Shown piece by piece: positions 33,701 through 45,700 of a stretch of 64,000 nucleotides of DNA (position 1 is its first letter; every line of letters begins with the position of its first letter). The DNA lies in NCBI RefSeq assembly GCF_047663525.1, contig NC_092597.1, forward strand, positions 24,328,501 to 24,392,500. The letters are read 5' to 3'. A model generated the notes under the pieces. That model was given only the letters and a program-made list of their open reading frames with translations. It did no database searches and had not been told where the DNA came from. The stretch comes from Anas platyrhynchos (lineage: Eukaryota > Chordata > Aves > Anseriformes > Anatidae). A program made the translations under genes and the position numbers.

Positions 33701-36700
33701 GCCGAGAGCAAGAAGCAAACCTGGCCAGAAGCAACCCCTGAGTGAATTAGGCACCTTCCAAGGGAACAGAAACAAACAGCAAAGCTGGAGCAAAGTCAGC
33801 TGGGCTTGGAATTCTCTGTCACCTCCGGAGCTGGGGGCTCTGCTCTCTCCGTATCTCTGCTGTGTGCGCCCGTATCTCTGCCAAGTGACCGAGGACTTTG
33901 TGCAGAGCATCAGTGTCCCCTGCCCAGCGGGGAGCTGGAGAACAAGGACATGGGCGATGCTTTCTGAGCATTTAAAAATCTCCTCCATACGTTAGGGATT
34001 ACAGTTATTGTAAGGGAGTTCCCGTGGTGTGCACTGTGTTAATTTCTGCTTTTCCCTCCCGCAACAGGCCGAAGTACGGGGGCAGGTATTGCCTGGGGGA
34101 GCGGAAGCGGTTCCGGATCTGCAACATCAGGCCGTGTCCCCCCGACAAGCCGTCCTTCCGCCAGGTGCAGTGCAGCCAGTTCAACCCCATGCCCTACAAG
34201 GGGAAGCTCTACAAGTGGACGCCAGTGCCCAACAACAGTGAGTGCGCACAGCCTGCCGCCAGGCTTCTCCCGAAGCCCTGGCAGAGAGCCTTAGATAGAT
34301 CCTTGCCATGGCTTGGTCTTGCTGGAGCTGCCTGTAAAAGATTTGCCTTCCTTTCCCACCAGTCTTGCAGTGTATTTATGCCGTATTTTGAATTATGGCT
34401 GGGTTTGCAGGATTAATTTGTGTTGTCGGAGATGGTTACATGGAGAGAAGGTGGCACCTGTCCGTGTGAGCCCAGGGCAACGCTGCTGCAGAAAGCAGGC
34501 GAATGAAGGCGTGCAGACCCCGGCTCCTCGGGTTCAGTTTCTGTCTGTTCGGCTCCCCAGTTAACCCCTGCGAGCTGCACTGCCGCCCGGAGAACGAATA
34601 CTTTGCAGAAAAGCTGCGGGACGCTGTCATCGATGGGACCCCGTGCTACGAAATGAACGCCAGCCGGGACATGTGCATCAACGGCATCTGCAAGGTACGG
34701 CCCTCACCACGGCGTGCCAAGGGGCAGCAGCTCCCCTGTGCTCCAGGAAGGGCTGGTGATCGGGGCTGTGCCCGCTGTCCCCTTGCAGACATTCCCTGAC
34801 CCACTTTGTTACCATTTTTCTGCACAGAAATGAGGGTGAGCTCTCCATACTCCATACAAGATATTTGGTGCAAGGGTTTTTTAAGCCTCTTTGCTGGCTT
34901 CAGGGAAATAGAACACAAAACCAAAGAAACACACAAAGTACAGTTTCACTTGAAAATAAGGCTGGGGAGATGGAAAGGGCAGGTGGAGAGGACACCCAGC
35001 CCAACCCAGCCCTGCAGTGCTGGCAGATGCTGCTCTGACCCACAGCCTGCAGCAATGGAGATGTCTTCCCCAGCCCCAGCGGCCTCTCCCAGCGCTGGGG
35101 TTTGTTCTGACTCCCAGGCTGCTGTTGTTCTCTCCTGAAAGCTCCGTGCAAGCTGCAGCATGTGGCAGAGCTGCCTGGCTGCTGGCTGGGGAGGACATCT
35201 CTGGCTCAGGAGGGATGGGACAAGGATCAGAGAGAGCTGCAAGGAGAAGGCAAGTCAGGTCCTCTCCTCCTTGTCACTTCCGTGGAATTCTGGTTGCTGT
35301 GAGGGCTGTCATGCAATGGACGGCGCAAAGAGCAGCAGGGAAAATAATCAGTAAGCAAGTTTCAGCATGTTGCATAAAAACCATTCGTGGAAACTTCCTC
35401 CTCTTCCTGGCTGCGCTGCCAGTGGCACCAGGCAGAGGCTGATGGCAATTGCTCTGCACAGCAGGAGACTCGGAGGAGGTCACATTTCCTCCTTTAATAG
35501 TCTGTAGGTTACTTCAAAGGCTGCAGCACACAGATGCACAGGCACGGGCTCGGGGGAGAGCTCAGAGGTCATGGTTTTTACTTGGCACATACAAAAGAGC
35601 GGGATCCAGCAGCTCTCCTCAGATGACAGCACGTTCACTCCGAGCTAACTGCACACGTACAGTTGTCGCTGACTGCAAGCCTGCTGCTGGCTTCAACACC
35701 AGAATTAAACCTGGCTCAGTACAGAGCACTGCAGTAGCTAAAATAGTTCCAGCACGTGTGTGCAACTGGCTCCCTGGACACATCCTCCTGGAGCTCAGAC
35801 TAAAGGCTTCTCGGTGGCACGGGGCCCAGCGGGACCCTTGGGGAATTGGCTGCAGTTTTTATTGTGCGGAGTCAGATGGAGTCTCCATTTGATCGAGCAA
35901 TTTGGCAGCTGCCTAGGTCCGAGGTGTGGAGAGCTCCAGCAGAACATAGGAAAGGTTTTGGGGAAGTGTTTTGAGACAGGATTGGCAAGGCCAAGGATCA
36001 GGAGGCTGGCCCAGCTAGGCACAGCTCTTAGCACGTGCCGGCGGGCTCTGGGGACTCGGGGCTGCAGAGCAGGGCAGGGGAAGGTGACGAGATGTCCCTC
36101 TGGCTTCTCAGAGCTGTATGAACAGGACAGGGGGCTGCAGGCAAACACTAGAGTGAGAAACCCACATTGCAGCCCCCCTGGGTGTGCCACCCATCCTGCA
36201 AAAACACTCCAGCTCTCCCCTCTCCAATCTATGTTCCTTTTTTCCTGCCGTCTCTCTGCTGAGGCTGGTCCTCATAACTGTGGTTGTTTCCCACATTTGG
36301 CTGCTGGAGCCAATTCCAGCGAATCCCTGGGTGGGCGCGGGGCCGGTGCTGATGGGGCTTTTTTGCAGAACGTGGGCTGTGACTACGAGATCGACTCCAA
36401 CGCGGTGGAGGACCGCTGCGGCGTCTGCCACGGGGACGGCTCCACCTGCCACACCGTCCAGAAGATGTTTGAGGACAGCGAGGGGCTGGGTAAGGGTGCT
36501 CGGCACTGACCCCAGAGCAGGACACCCCTAAGGGATAAAGACAAGCACCATGTGCTGAGCTTTCAGCAGCCACAGCCTCCCCAGGGACCAAACGGTTTGG
36601 TGGAAAGTTGGGGGGTGAGCAGAGCCGGCTTAGGGCAAGCACACAGCTCCCAGCCACCGGAGAGCAGAAAAACGTCTTGTTGTTTTAAATGGTTTCCTTA

Positions 36701-39700
36701 AAACAACCCCCCTGCCCTGCAGAGCTCATTTTTCCCTTGATCAGCAGTGCACGGGGAAGGGGTGGCTTGCAAACAAAACCCCAGCGCTGCAGGGACGTCC
36801 TGGGAGGCAGCACCCCGGGAGGAGGGATGGCTCTGCAAGCACCATCACTGCTCCGGGCTGCAGGAACCCAAGGGACACGGGACTTTGTTTCTGTGTGTTC
36901 AGCACCAAGAGCCAGGCTCCCTCACGCTGCTCGCTCGCAGTGTTTCCTCAGCCCAGCCTGGTTGATTTTGATGAGATAAGGTCCAAGCAGTAGCGCAGGG
37001 AGCAGGGGAGTTGCCTTTCCACTTCTTGCCCCTCAGAAGAAAAATATTTCCTTACTGCTGTTTGTGCTTAATGACCTCAGAACAAATCTCTGCAGCCTGA
37101 AGCTCGTTTGGAAAGGCTTAAAATGATTTTGTGGGTTGACAAGGACATGATGAAAGTGTGTAAAGCCCTTGCCAGCACTCAGGCAGGAAATGTGTTCCTC
37201 TGATGTCTCCAGGAGATGCCAGCACCCTGTCCCAGGGGGCACTTAGCCACCTACCCCAGGGAGCAGATCGTGTTCTTGATTCCCCCCGGGGCAAATGTTT
37301 ATTGCACCCCAGGTTACGTTGATATTGGGATTATCCCCGCTGGAGCCCGAGAGATCCGCATCGAAGAAGTCGCAGAAGCCGGCAATTTCCTGGCGCTTCG
37401 GAGCGAGGACCCCGAGAAATATTTCCTGAACGGCGGCTGGACCATCCAGTGGAACGGGGATTACAGGGTGGCAGGCACCACCTTCACCTATGCGAGGACA
37501 GGGAACTGGGAGAACCTCACGTCTCCAGGGCCCACCGTGGAGCCCGTGTGGATCCAGGTATGGGCTGGGCTCTGCCTGCAGCCAGGGCGTGCAGCTGGGG
37601 GGCACGAGGGGGCATGAGGGGGCTCTGCAGCCTTCCTGTGTGGGGCTGCGGGGAAGGGGTCTGTCACAGCACTTTGTGGCCACCCACGGGAAGGGGCTGT
37701 GTCCCCTCCCCAGTGTGTTTTCCCCGGAGGCGATGCCACCAGCAGCCGAACACACGCTGCTGGCCCGGGGAGCGCGTTTCTGAGCTCGGGGTGGGTCTGG
37801 TGCGCGCTGCTTCCAGCTGAGCCTCATCCAGCTTGCAGCATTCCTCAAAATATTTACACAGGAGAGAGAGTATGAAAAGAAATAGCTGGCTTCCGGAGGC
37901 TTTCTCCATATCTTATCAAGAGCAAGGGAAGAGCCCGTGGTGTTTCTGGCAGGGCTGGAGCAGCCTGTGGGTCCAAGTGGGCTCCAGTGGTGGTGGAGGC
38001 ACCAGGGAGCTGGGAGCTGCCACACTGTCACCCCTTGGCAGTGCCACATTCCTGCCAGCATCAGGCCCCCGGCACTGCCTGGGGTCTGAGCAAGGGTTCA
38101 CGCCCCTTGGGGGTGCCCAGGCAGGTCCAAAGCCTGGGTGGTGCCTTTGTGGTTCTTGCTGGTCAGGCTCTGCTTGCTCACAACACTGCTGGAGGCAGAA
38201 AGCGAAAATCCAAGAGGATCATTTGAAATCCTCCGAACCAACAAGAATTTTCAGGTTTTACTCATTTGTCCACATGGGAATTTCAGCTCCCCTAAAGTAA
38301 GCCGTGACACCCCCGAGGCACTGAAGGGGTGAGCCTGTGATGGGGCAATGCTGCGTGTGGCCAGCCAGGAGTGTTCCAGTTACACACATAGTCCTGAAAA
38401 AAGCAACACGATCAAACCAAATTGTGTTGCACAAGCATGTGTCCAGGGTGGTGGAAGTACCGGTGAGGAGAGCATCTGCTGGTCCCCAGGGACTGCTGCC
38501 CGTGGATCCATGTCCCCAATTCACCTGATGTGCCCTGGGGGTGCTTTTAATAAGAGCAACCTCGCCAGGCACCGCACCCCTCCTTGGCTGCAGCAGTGGC
38601 AGCTTAAAATCGCCTCGTCTTCCTAACCAATCCCATCCCCTTAATTTTCACCTTATTTCCATAGAAAAGAGTTGCCCAAGGGACTGCTTTTCGGCACAGC
38701 TTTATGTTACACGAGCTTTGCACAGGTCGCAATGCCCTGCACCGAGGACAGCTGAAAGGCAGCGCGGGACCTGAGGGTCCGGGATCGTGGCTGCTGGGCA
38801 GCTTTGTGGGAAGCTGCTCGCTGCCGACGTGTTTGGGTCGGTGGTGAGGGGTCTGCCGGGTCATGCAAAGCTTTCAAGAGCTGATTTCCCTGCCCCCAGA
38901 GGCCAGGTTTTTCTCTGGAGACACCGGTGGGATTTGTCCCCCTGACTGCGGTCCAGCTGCTGTCAGGCTAAAGTTTCTGTGGGTGCCAAACCGACTTGGG
39001 TTTGAGCGCCACGGTTAAAATCTGAGCAATTCCTGAGGGGTTGTGCACCGTGGAATGTGAGGATCCCTCCTCAAAATCACACCACGCAGGATGTAGGAAT
39101 GAGTAATGCTTGAGCCCTAGAGGTACGCTTCGTGACTGTGGTTTAACCTTGTTTTTTTTCCCTTTTAACCACCCCCTGAGAAGTGAAGAAAGAGATGGGC
39201 TCTCCTTGGGTGTGCTGCCTTCATTAGCACAGCAGCAGGAGGAACCTGGGGGGTTCCCGCCGTGCCCTGCAGCCCGGGCTGGTGGAGCTGGGCAGGGAGA
39301 GGATCAGGTCTGCTGCAAGCCTGGGATCTGGGGCTTTGCACAGCCCGGGTCTTATTTCTTGTGTGTGCATTCCTGGCCTCGGTGCCCTGCTTGCTGCAGA
39401 GACGGGGTGGGCAGGGAGCTGTGGAGCTGTGTCCCTGCAACCCCAGCTCGCCAAGCAGCCCGAGCCAGCCAAAAATTTGGGTTTGTGTTTTTGCAGAGCT
39501 TCAGGGTGAGAGGGCTCCTCAGCTCCTCTGCCTCCAAGCCTCGCTTTCCCCTGCTAATAAGGCCACAGGCGTGCTCAGCACCAGCAAATTGCTGGGATGC
39601 TTTCTGGGCTTCATAACCTAATTAAAACCTTTTGACAAAAATGTTTCAATATTCATGAAGAGGTTTTGGAAAGGCGCCTTTGCTCCTGCAAAAGCTCCAA

Positions 39701-42700
39701 GAACAACAAAGCTTTGGCAATAATGGGAGCACTTAGGCTAAAAAAAACACATTTGAACTCGCAGCCTTTTGGGAGTGCTGAGTGGTGCTGGGGGCGCTTT
39801 GGGCAGGGCTGGCGTTCGCCATAGGAGCAGCCGCACTCATTTGGAGAGCAGCAAGAGCCACATTGCAAGCGGGGAGAAATTATTTTCATTCCTTGCAGCG
39901 TGTGTTAGCAGCCACCACGCGGGTGTTTGCTGCCGGTGGGCTCCTTGCTGGGTGTTGTGGCACACACAAAACGTCCTCACCTGGCTCTGCCTGGGGCAGG
40001 GACATCGGGGCCCTTCTCGGGGCAGGACCCGGCCGTGCTGAACCTGGAGGAGCTCCTCGGGCTGAGCTGCGTTTGGCAGCGGGACCGGAGGGAATTAACA
40101 AGGAAATCCTTCCAGGCTCTTTGGCAGAGCAGACGTAAAACCAAAGTCCTGGAAGCTCTCAGTGCTGCCGCTGTTATTTTTATTATTACCTGACATTTCC
40201 ACAAGCCCAGTGCTCTCAGCAGGGCCAGCTGGGGCACTTCTGCCCTCACCCTGCTTTGAGCACTTGTTGGGTGTGTTGTCTGACACGGTCGCGTGCTGCT
40301 GCCGGGGTACAGCAGCCAGACCAGCACCGACCCTGGCCAACAGTGAGAGAGGGAGGACAAATACTGCTCCGGCACGGAGCTGGGTAGAAAGTGACATCTT
40401 CATGGCCTGGGTGGGCCGTTATCCCCTGCAAACCTCTGCAATGCGACATCCATCCCGGCTGCCCTGCGCTGAGCACGTCCCTCACCGTGTGCCGTGTCCC
40501 CACAGCTGCTGTTCCAGGAGACCAACCCCGGTGTGCGCTACCAGTACACCATCCAGCGGCCGGCCGACAGCGAGAACGAGATCGAGCAGACCGAGTTCCT
40601 CTGGCGCTTCGGCTCCTGGACCACGTGCACCGCCACCTGCGGCACCGGTGAGTCCCGCACAGCCACCCTGCACCACGGGGCACGCAGAGGGATGGGGGCT
40701 CAGCCCGTCAGACAGCACTTCTCCATTAATCCCCGGTCTGTTTCTCACTCTAAACAGTTTAAATGCTGATGGGATTTTGTGGTGCAGGGAGGCAGCAGGG
40801 TCTGTGCTGTTCCTGTGCTGCACCAAGGCGTTGGAGAGGCAGCTGGTGGCAGGAGCTGCACGTCCTCCGTGCCACGCTCCCCATCGCAGCCGTATCAGAG
40901 CACTCTGCTGGCATTTGGCTTAGAAATTCCTGGGTCTTTGGTTTCAGGAGGTCTTGAGGATGAAAAAAAAAGGCAGCATGTGCTGAGGTCATAACTCCCT
41001 AGTGGCCCCTGCCACGCTCAGCCACAGGAGCCCGTTCTTTATCAGCGCTTTCCTCACTTTGGTGTCCTGTTACCGCGCCGGGTGTCCCTGGGCCATCAGG
41101 CTGATCGAGACAAAAAGCTTTAGAGGAATCAGAGAGTGTCAAATGGCCGGTCTGCAGCCTGGCCAGGCTGGAGGGGAGATTATTTCAGGAGCTTGGTGGG
41201 GGCAGAACATGGTGGTCCTGTTCAGGCACCGTGTCCTGTCTTCCCCTCCCCTTCACTGTGTCCCAAGCGCCCTGGGCTGCAAGGGATGGGAAGCTTTCGA
41301 GGGATGTGTGTGTGAGCATGTGTGGCCGTTCAGTCTCCCAGCACTCCGCAGAGCTGACAGCAGTGAGTGCTTTCATTTTACTCCATAAACAGACGTCAGA
41401 AGGATCAGGTCTCTCTCTGTTTCTCTCTCTCTCGGCTTTTTGGCTTTCTCCCCAGCAGCAGAGTCGGGCTGAGCATGGCGCTGGGCTGCTCTCAGGGTAC
41501 CCACAGGCAGGGAACAGATCCTGCACATGGCACGGGGTGAGGCTGGGGGCAGAGAGGGCTGCCTTGAGAGCAGCCATGGCTCTGGGTAAAAGTTAAAGGG
41601 AGAAAACAAAGATCCCTTTGCGTTAAAGCAAAGGGACTTCACTGACACTGGTCCTTTCTAGGCAGCACGGAAGGCCAGGAGATGTTTCCTGCCTACTCCT
41701 GGTAGATGTGGGTTGATTCCTGCTGTGAAGCAGGAGGGATGTGGTGCTGCATGAGCTTGCAGAGCTTTTTACCTATTGTTGCTGTAAGAGCTCTTTGCTG
41801 TGGATTTGCGTGGGCGTCCACGAGATGCTGCACTTCAGCACGTGCATTTTTTTATTTAAAACCAACTTTCCATCGCGTGGTTGGCTTGACAGCTTCCAGA
41901 ACAGAAGGGAAAGGTAGGAGCACATCAGGCACGAGCTGGCCAGTGAGGTTGCTCACCCCACAGTTGTTCCCGGGGCTGAGATACTTGGGATTTGGGAGAG
42001 CTTGGCACAGGGACCTCATCTCTGCCAGCTTCGTGCTCAGAAACCTCCAAGCTCCAGGGCCACAGTGCCCGGCAGCTCTCCCCAGCAGAGCTCAGCAGCT
42101 CCGGGCCCGTCTGCGCTCAGCTGGTCGGCGTTATTTACAGCCCTCCCGAGTCACGGGTCAAGTATGTGTGGCAAAAAGCAGGACAAAAGCCGACAGCGAG
42201 GCAGCGTGTTGGAAGTGAGGTCATCCTGAAAAATGTCACCCGTGAGTGCTGCAGGACGGGGGCAGGAGGCTTCGGGGTGATTTATCCCCGAGCTGCAGCA
42301 GGGCAGGAGGCTGCCAGGAGGAGTTGTGCTGCTGCCAGGTCCATTCTCCTTGGAAAGCCCCCCGAGCGCCTGGGTGTGAGCTTGCACACCCAGGCACGTG
42401 CACACACGCCCAGTGGCCGTCGTTTTCCAGCACAGTTCCATTCCCTGGCTCTAACCATAGAGGGATCATGTCACGTTTCTGGTGTCCAGCTCTTCTTTTT
42501 CCATCTGGGCATGAAGGGAGCATTGGTGCCATTGGCAGCATGCGAGGGGCACGTGCAGCGGCAGAGGTGGGCTCTCAGCTTTCAGTTTCGGTTCCAGTGA
42601 AGGTTTCATTTTCCTTCTTCTGGTTTTGGTATTCTGGTTTCGGTGTGTAGAGCCAAGCCTTGTCTGTGTCCCCAGGGGTGCAGAGGCAGATCGTGCACTG

Positions 42701-45700
42701 CGTGGAAAAGCTGGCCGGCATTGTGGAGGAGCGATACTGCGACGCGCTGACCCGGCCCGACGACCAGCAAAGGACGTGCAACGAGGAGCCCTGCCCCGCC
42801 AGGTCTGCTCTTTGTTCCTTTGCTCCTTCTCAGCACAATTTCGATGCTCAAACCACCCCAGCAGAGGCAGCAGGGGCCTGGGGATGGCACGGGGCAGGTG
42901 CTGGCTGCAGCACACACATTTACACCGCTCATCTTCCCCCAGGTGGTGGGTCGGAGAGTGGCAAAAGTGCTCGGCCACGTGCGGGACGTCGGGGCTGATG
43001 AAGAGGACGGTGCTGTGCATCCAGAGCGTGGGGCTGGACGAGCAGAGGGCCTTGCAGCAAGCCGACTGCCAGCACCTCTCCAAGCCAGAATCCACCGCTC
43101 CCTGCCAGCGGGATGTGCCCTGTCCCTCGCAGTGGGCCGTGGGGAACTGGTCAGAGGTGAGACAAGGAGCTGGGGTGGTCGCGGTTCCCTGCAAAGGTGG
43201 CCAGAGCACGGACGAGGTGCCACCAGGATGTCCTCAGCCTGCAGCAGGCAAGAGCTCTCCTGGTAGTGAAGTGCATCTGGGGCTTGCATTGCAGCACCAG
43301 AGCACACAGAAAGGAATTTCATGGCACAGAGAGGTCTCAGTAAGGAACGAGCAGCGGTGTTTTTCCCATTTTCTCTTCTCTTTCTCTGGGTTTTGCTGCT
43401 TTCTCAATCAGGCAAGGCCATGCTGCGTGCTCAATGCAGAGGGGACAGAAACAGGACGTGTTAAAGCCTTCAATGTGTTTTGCAGCCCCACAAGTCTTTC
43501 CCCTTTGTTCTGGCAGAAACCTTACAACTATTTCCTGCTTGCAGAGGCAAGGTGCTGCGGGCCAGCCAGGGGCTAGCTGTGCTGTGCACGTGCGTGGCAG
43601 CGGGTGGGCGTCTGCTCTGTGCCCGCACGAGCTGGCACGGGGCTGCGCTGCCTTGCTGCTGCTGCCAGGAGTGGGGCTCGTCCGCAGGGAGATCTTCAGC
43701 AAAGTACTTAAGGGAGAGAGAGAAAGATGTATAAAATGCCACGTTCGGTGGAGACCCTGTGCAGCCTTTTTTATTTTTGCATTTTTGTGGTTGAGGTTTT
43801 TAACCAGAGAGCCGTAACTCCTCGTTTGAGCACTGGTTTCAGAAAGTGTGCAGCGTGAAGGAAAGTACCAGGAGACAAATCAGAGCCTGGGAGCAGAGCT
43901 CGTTGCTAAGAAACAGAGAATAAAAATGCGAACAGAAAATTTGAAGGCTAAATGAGAGCTATTTAGAAATATTTTTCTAGAGGCCCACAGAAGCCACAAT
44001 TGCACGGTTGAGAAAGAAAGCTGCAATAGTTTAAAGGAAAAGCCCCGAATCCCCAGTTGCCCCGGGGTCTGTCCCAGTGCTGCTCCTCTTTGGCTTTGCC
44101 ATCTCCATGTCTGTGAAACCATGAAAAAAGCACCTGAGATTTTAAGATGTCTGTGACTTTTCTGTTCTTCCTTCACTTAAAGTGAGACTCCTCTTTCTTC
44201 TCCATTGCCACCACCACCGATAAGTGGAGAAAATTGAGGGGCTGGGAAGCTTTCCAGGAGCGTGGTCCATCTACCCAGTGCCAGTCAGAGCAGCTCCTTT
44301 GCTTTTTGTGCTTGCAGAGCCTCGGGCAGGGCAGCACGTGTGTCCCGTGGGGAGCCCACTGGAGCTGAGGGGGGATTTGCAAGTTTGCTGAGCTGATGTG
44401 TTTAAGCACATCGGTGGGTCCGGGAGGCGGTGCCTTCAGAAAGACCCCTCAGCAAGGCACACCCAGCTTCACGGGCTCCCTGCAGAAGCTGTGCTGCTCT
44501 CAGACGTGCTGCTAGCACACGAGGCTCTGCCTGCAGAGCATCTGTCTCCTGCTCTCAGAGGCACATCCCGCTGTGCAGCTTGGCGCTGCGATGCCTCCTG
44601 CAGCGATGCCTCCTGCGTGCGTGGTGCTGAACACCCTGCAAGCTCTGCTCCTTCCTCCTGTGAAGCTGCTAATGGCAGTGGCTCCTTATCTGTGCCTTGG
44701 GGGCTCTGCTGATAACCCAGGCTTGGCAAATAACCCCCCTCCTCCTCCTGGGAGAGCTGTGATCCCTGGAGCTTATCTCCCAGATGGAGCCGGAGCCATA
44801 TGCTAAGAAATTTTGGCTGCGTGGTGGAAGCTGAGCTCTGAGCTTCCCCCTGATCTGGCAGCACCGTCCTGGTGGGGCGAGGCAGCTTGCTGGCACCTCG
44901 CCTGCAGGGGCAGATGAACGGAGATGCTGGATTTTGGGGACACTGTGCGGTGGGTGGGAACGGCCAGCCCTGGTGTTCTGAACCCTGCCTTGTGCCAGGC
45001 ACGTTCCTGGGCTGCAGGTCCCATCCAGGCACTGGAGCCTTGCAAGGACTGAGCAAAACCAAGAAAGGCTGAAAGTTCACGAGTCTGTGTTATCTGAGGA
45101 CCACATCTCCAGCCCATCTCCATTTTCATCCAAAGAATGGCGATTTTTGCAGAAATCCCCTCTGCTGGGTTTGTCTGACGTGGTGGTTTTTTATTCTTGC
45201 TGGCTGGGATGTGTGAGCGTGTTGCTGTGCGTGACCAATGCTCTGTGCATCTGCCACAGCAACCCGCAGCAGCCCGTGGCTTCTCCAACCCACGTGTGGT
45301 GTTCGTAGCTCCAGGGTTTACTTATCGTGCAAAAAACATTGCCGTCCCTCGCTGCAGCTTGTGGGTTTCTTCTCTACTGGGCGACCTCAAAGAGACCATT
45401 GTGGTGGAGGAGAGGGCGTCTTCCACAAAGCCACTCATTGATCCTCGCCTTTTTCCTTCGCTCGCTAGGACAACACCCCTGTTATGATCTCCTTTAAAAC
45501 ATTCCCTTCCAGAAGAAGAGATGGAATTGATGGGGATGGGCCACTTAGAGCAGACCTATTAGCTCAGCTTATCCAAAGCCCTTCGCGGTGCTCGTCTCCT
45601 GGGAAAATCACTTCTGGCTGTAGTGCAGGACAGGGACCCCCCTGAGCAAAATGCCCTGCGATGCTCTCCAAAATGGGGAGACAGCCCCAGAGCCCAGCAG

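Larger units (their letters stand above)
31123..36368 (+). other. ADAMTS7 introns 10-13 (around exons 11-13)
   Basis: Introns of about 0.5, 2.3, 0.3 and 1.7 kb. I see no repeat family, RNA gene or additional exon in them. Confidence 0.5.
36490..42675 (+). other. ADAMTS7 introns 14-16 (around exons 15-16)
   Basis: Introns of about 0.8, 2.9 and 2.0 kb without recognisable features. The open frame just upstream of exon 15 (37216-37312) is treated as intron because the acceptor at 37312 gives the family-conserved junction. Confidence 0.5.

Noticed and set aside
37216..37312. In-frame upstream extension of ADAMTS7 exon 15
   Set aside because: The acceptor at 37312 restores the conserved GLGYVD junction with exon 14; the extension has no family counterpart.
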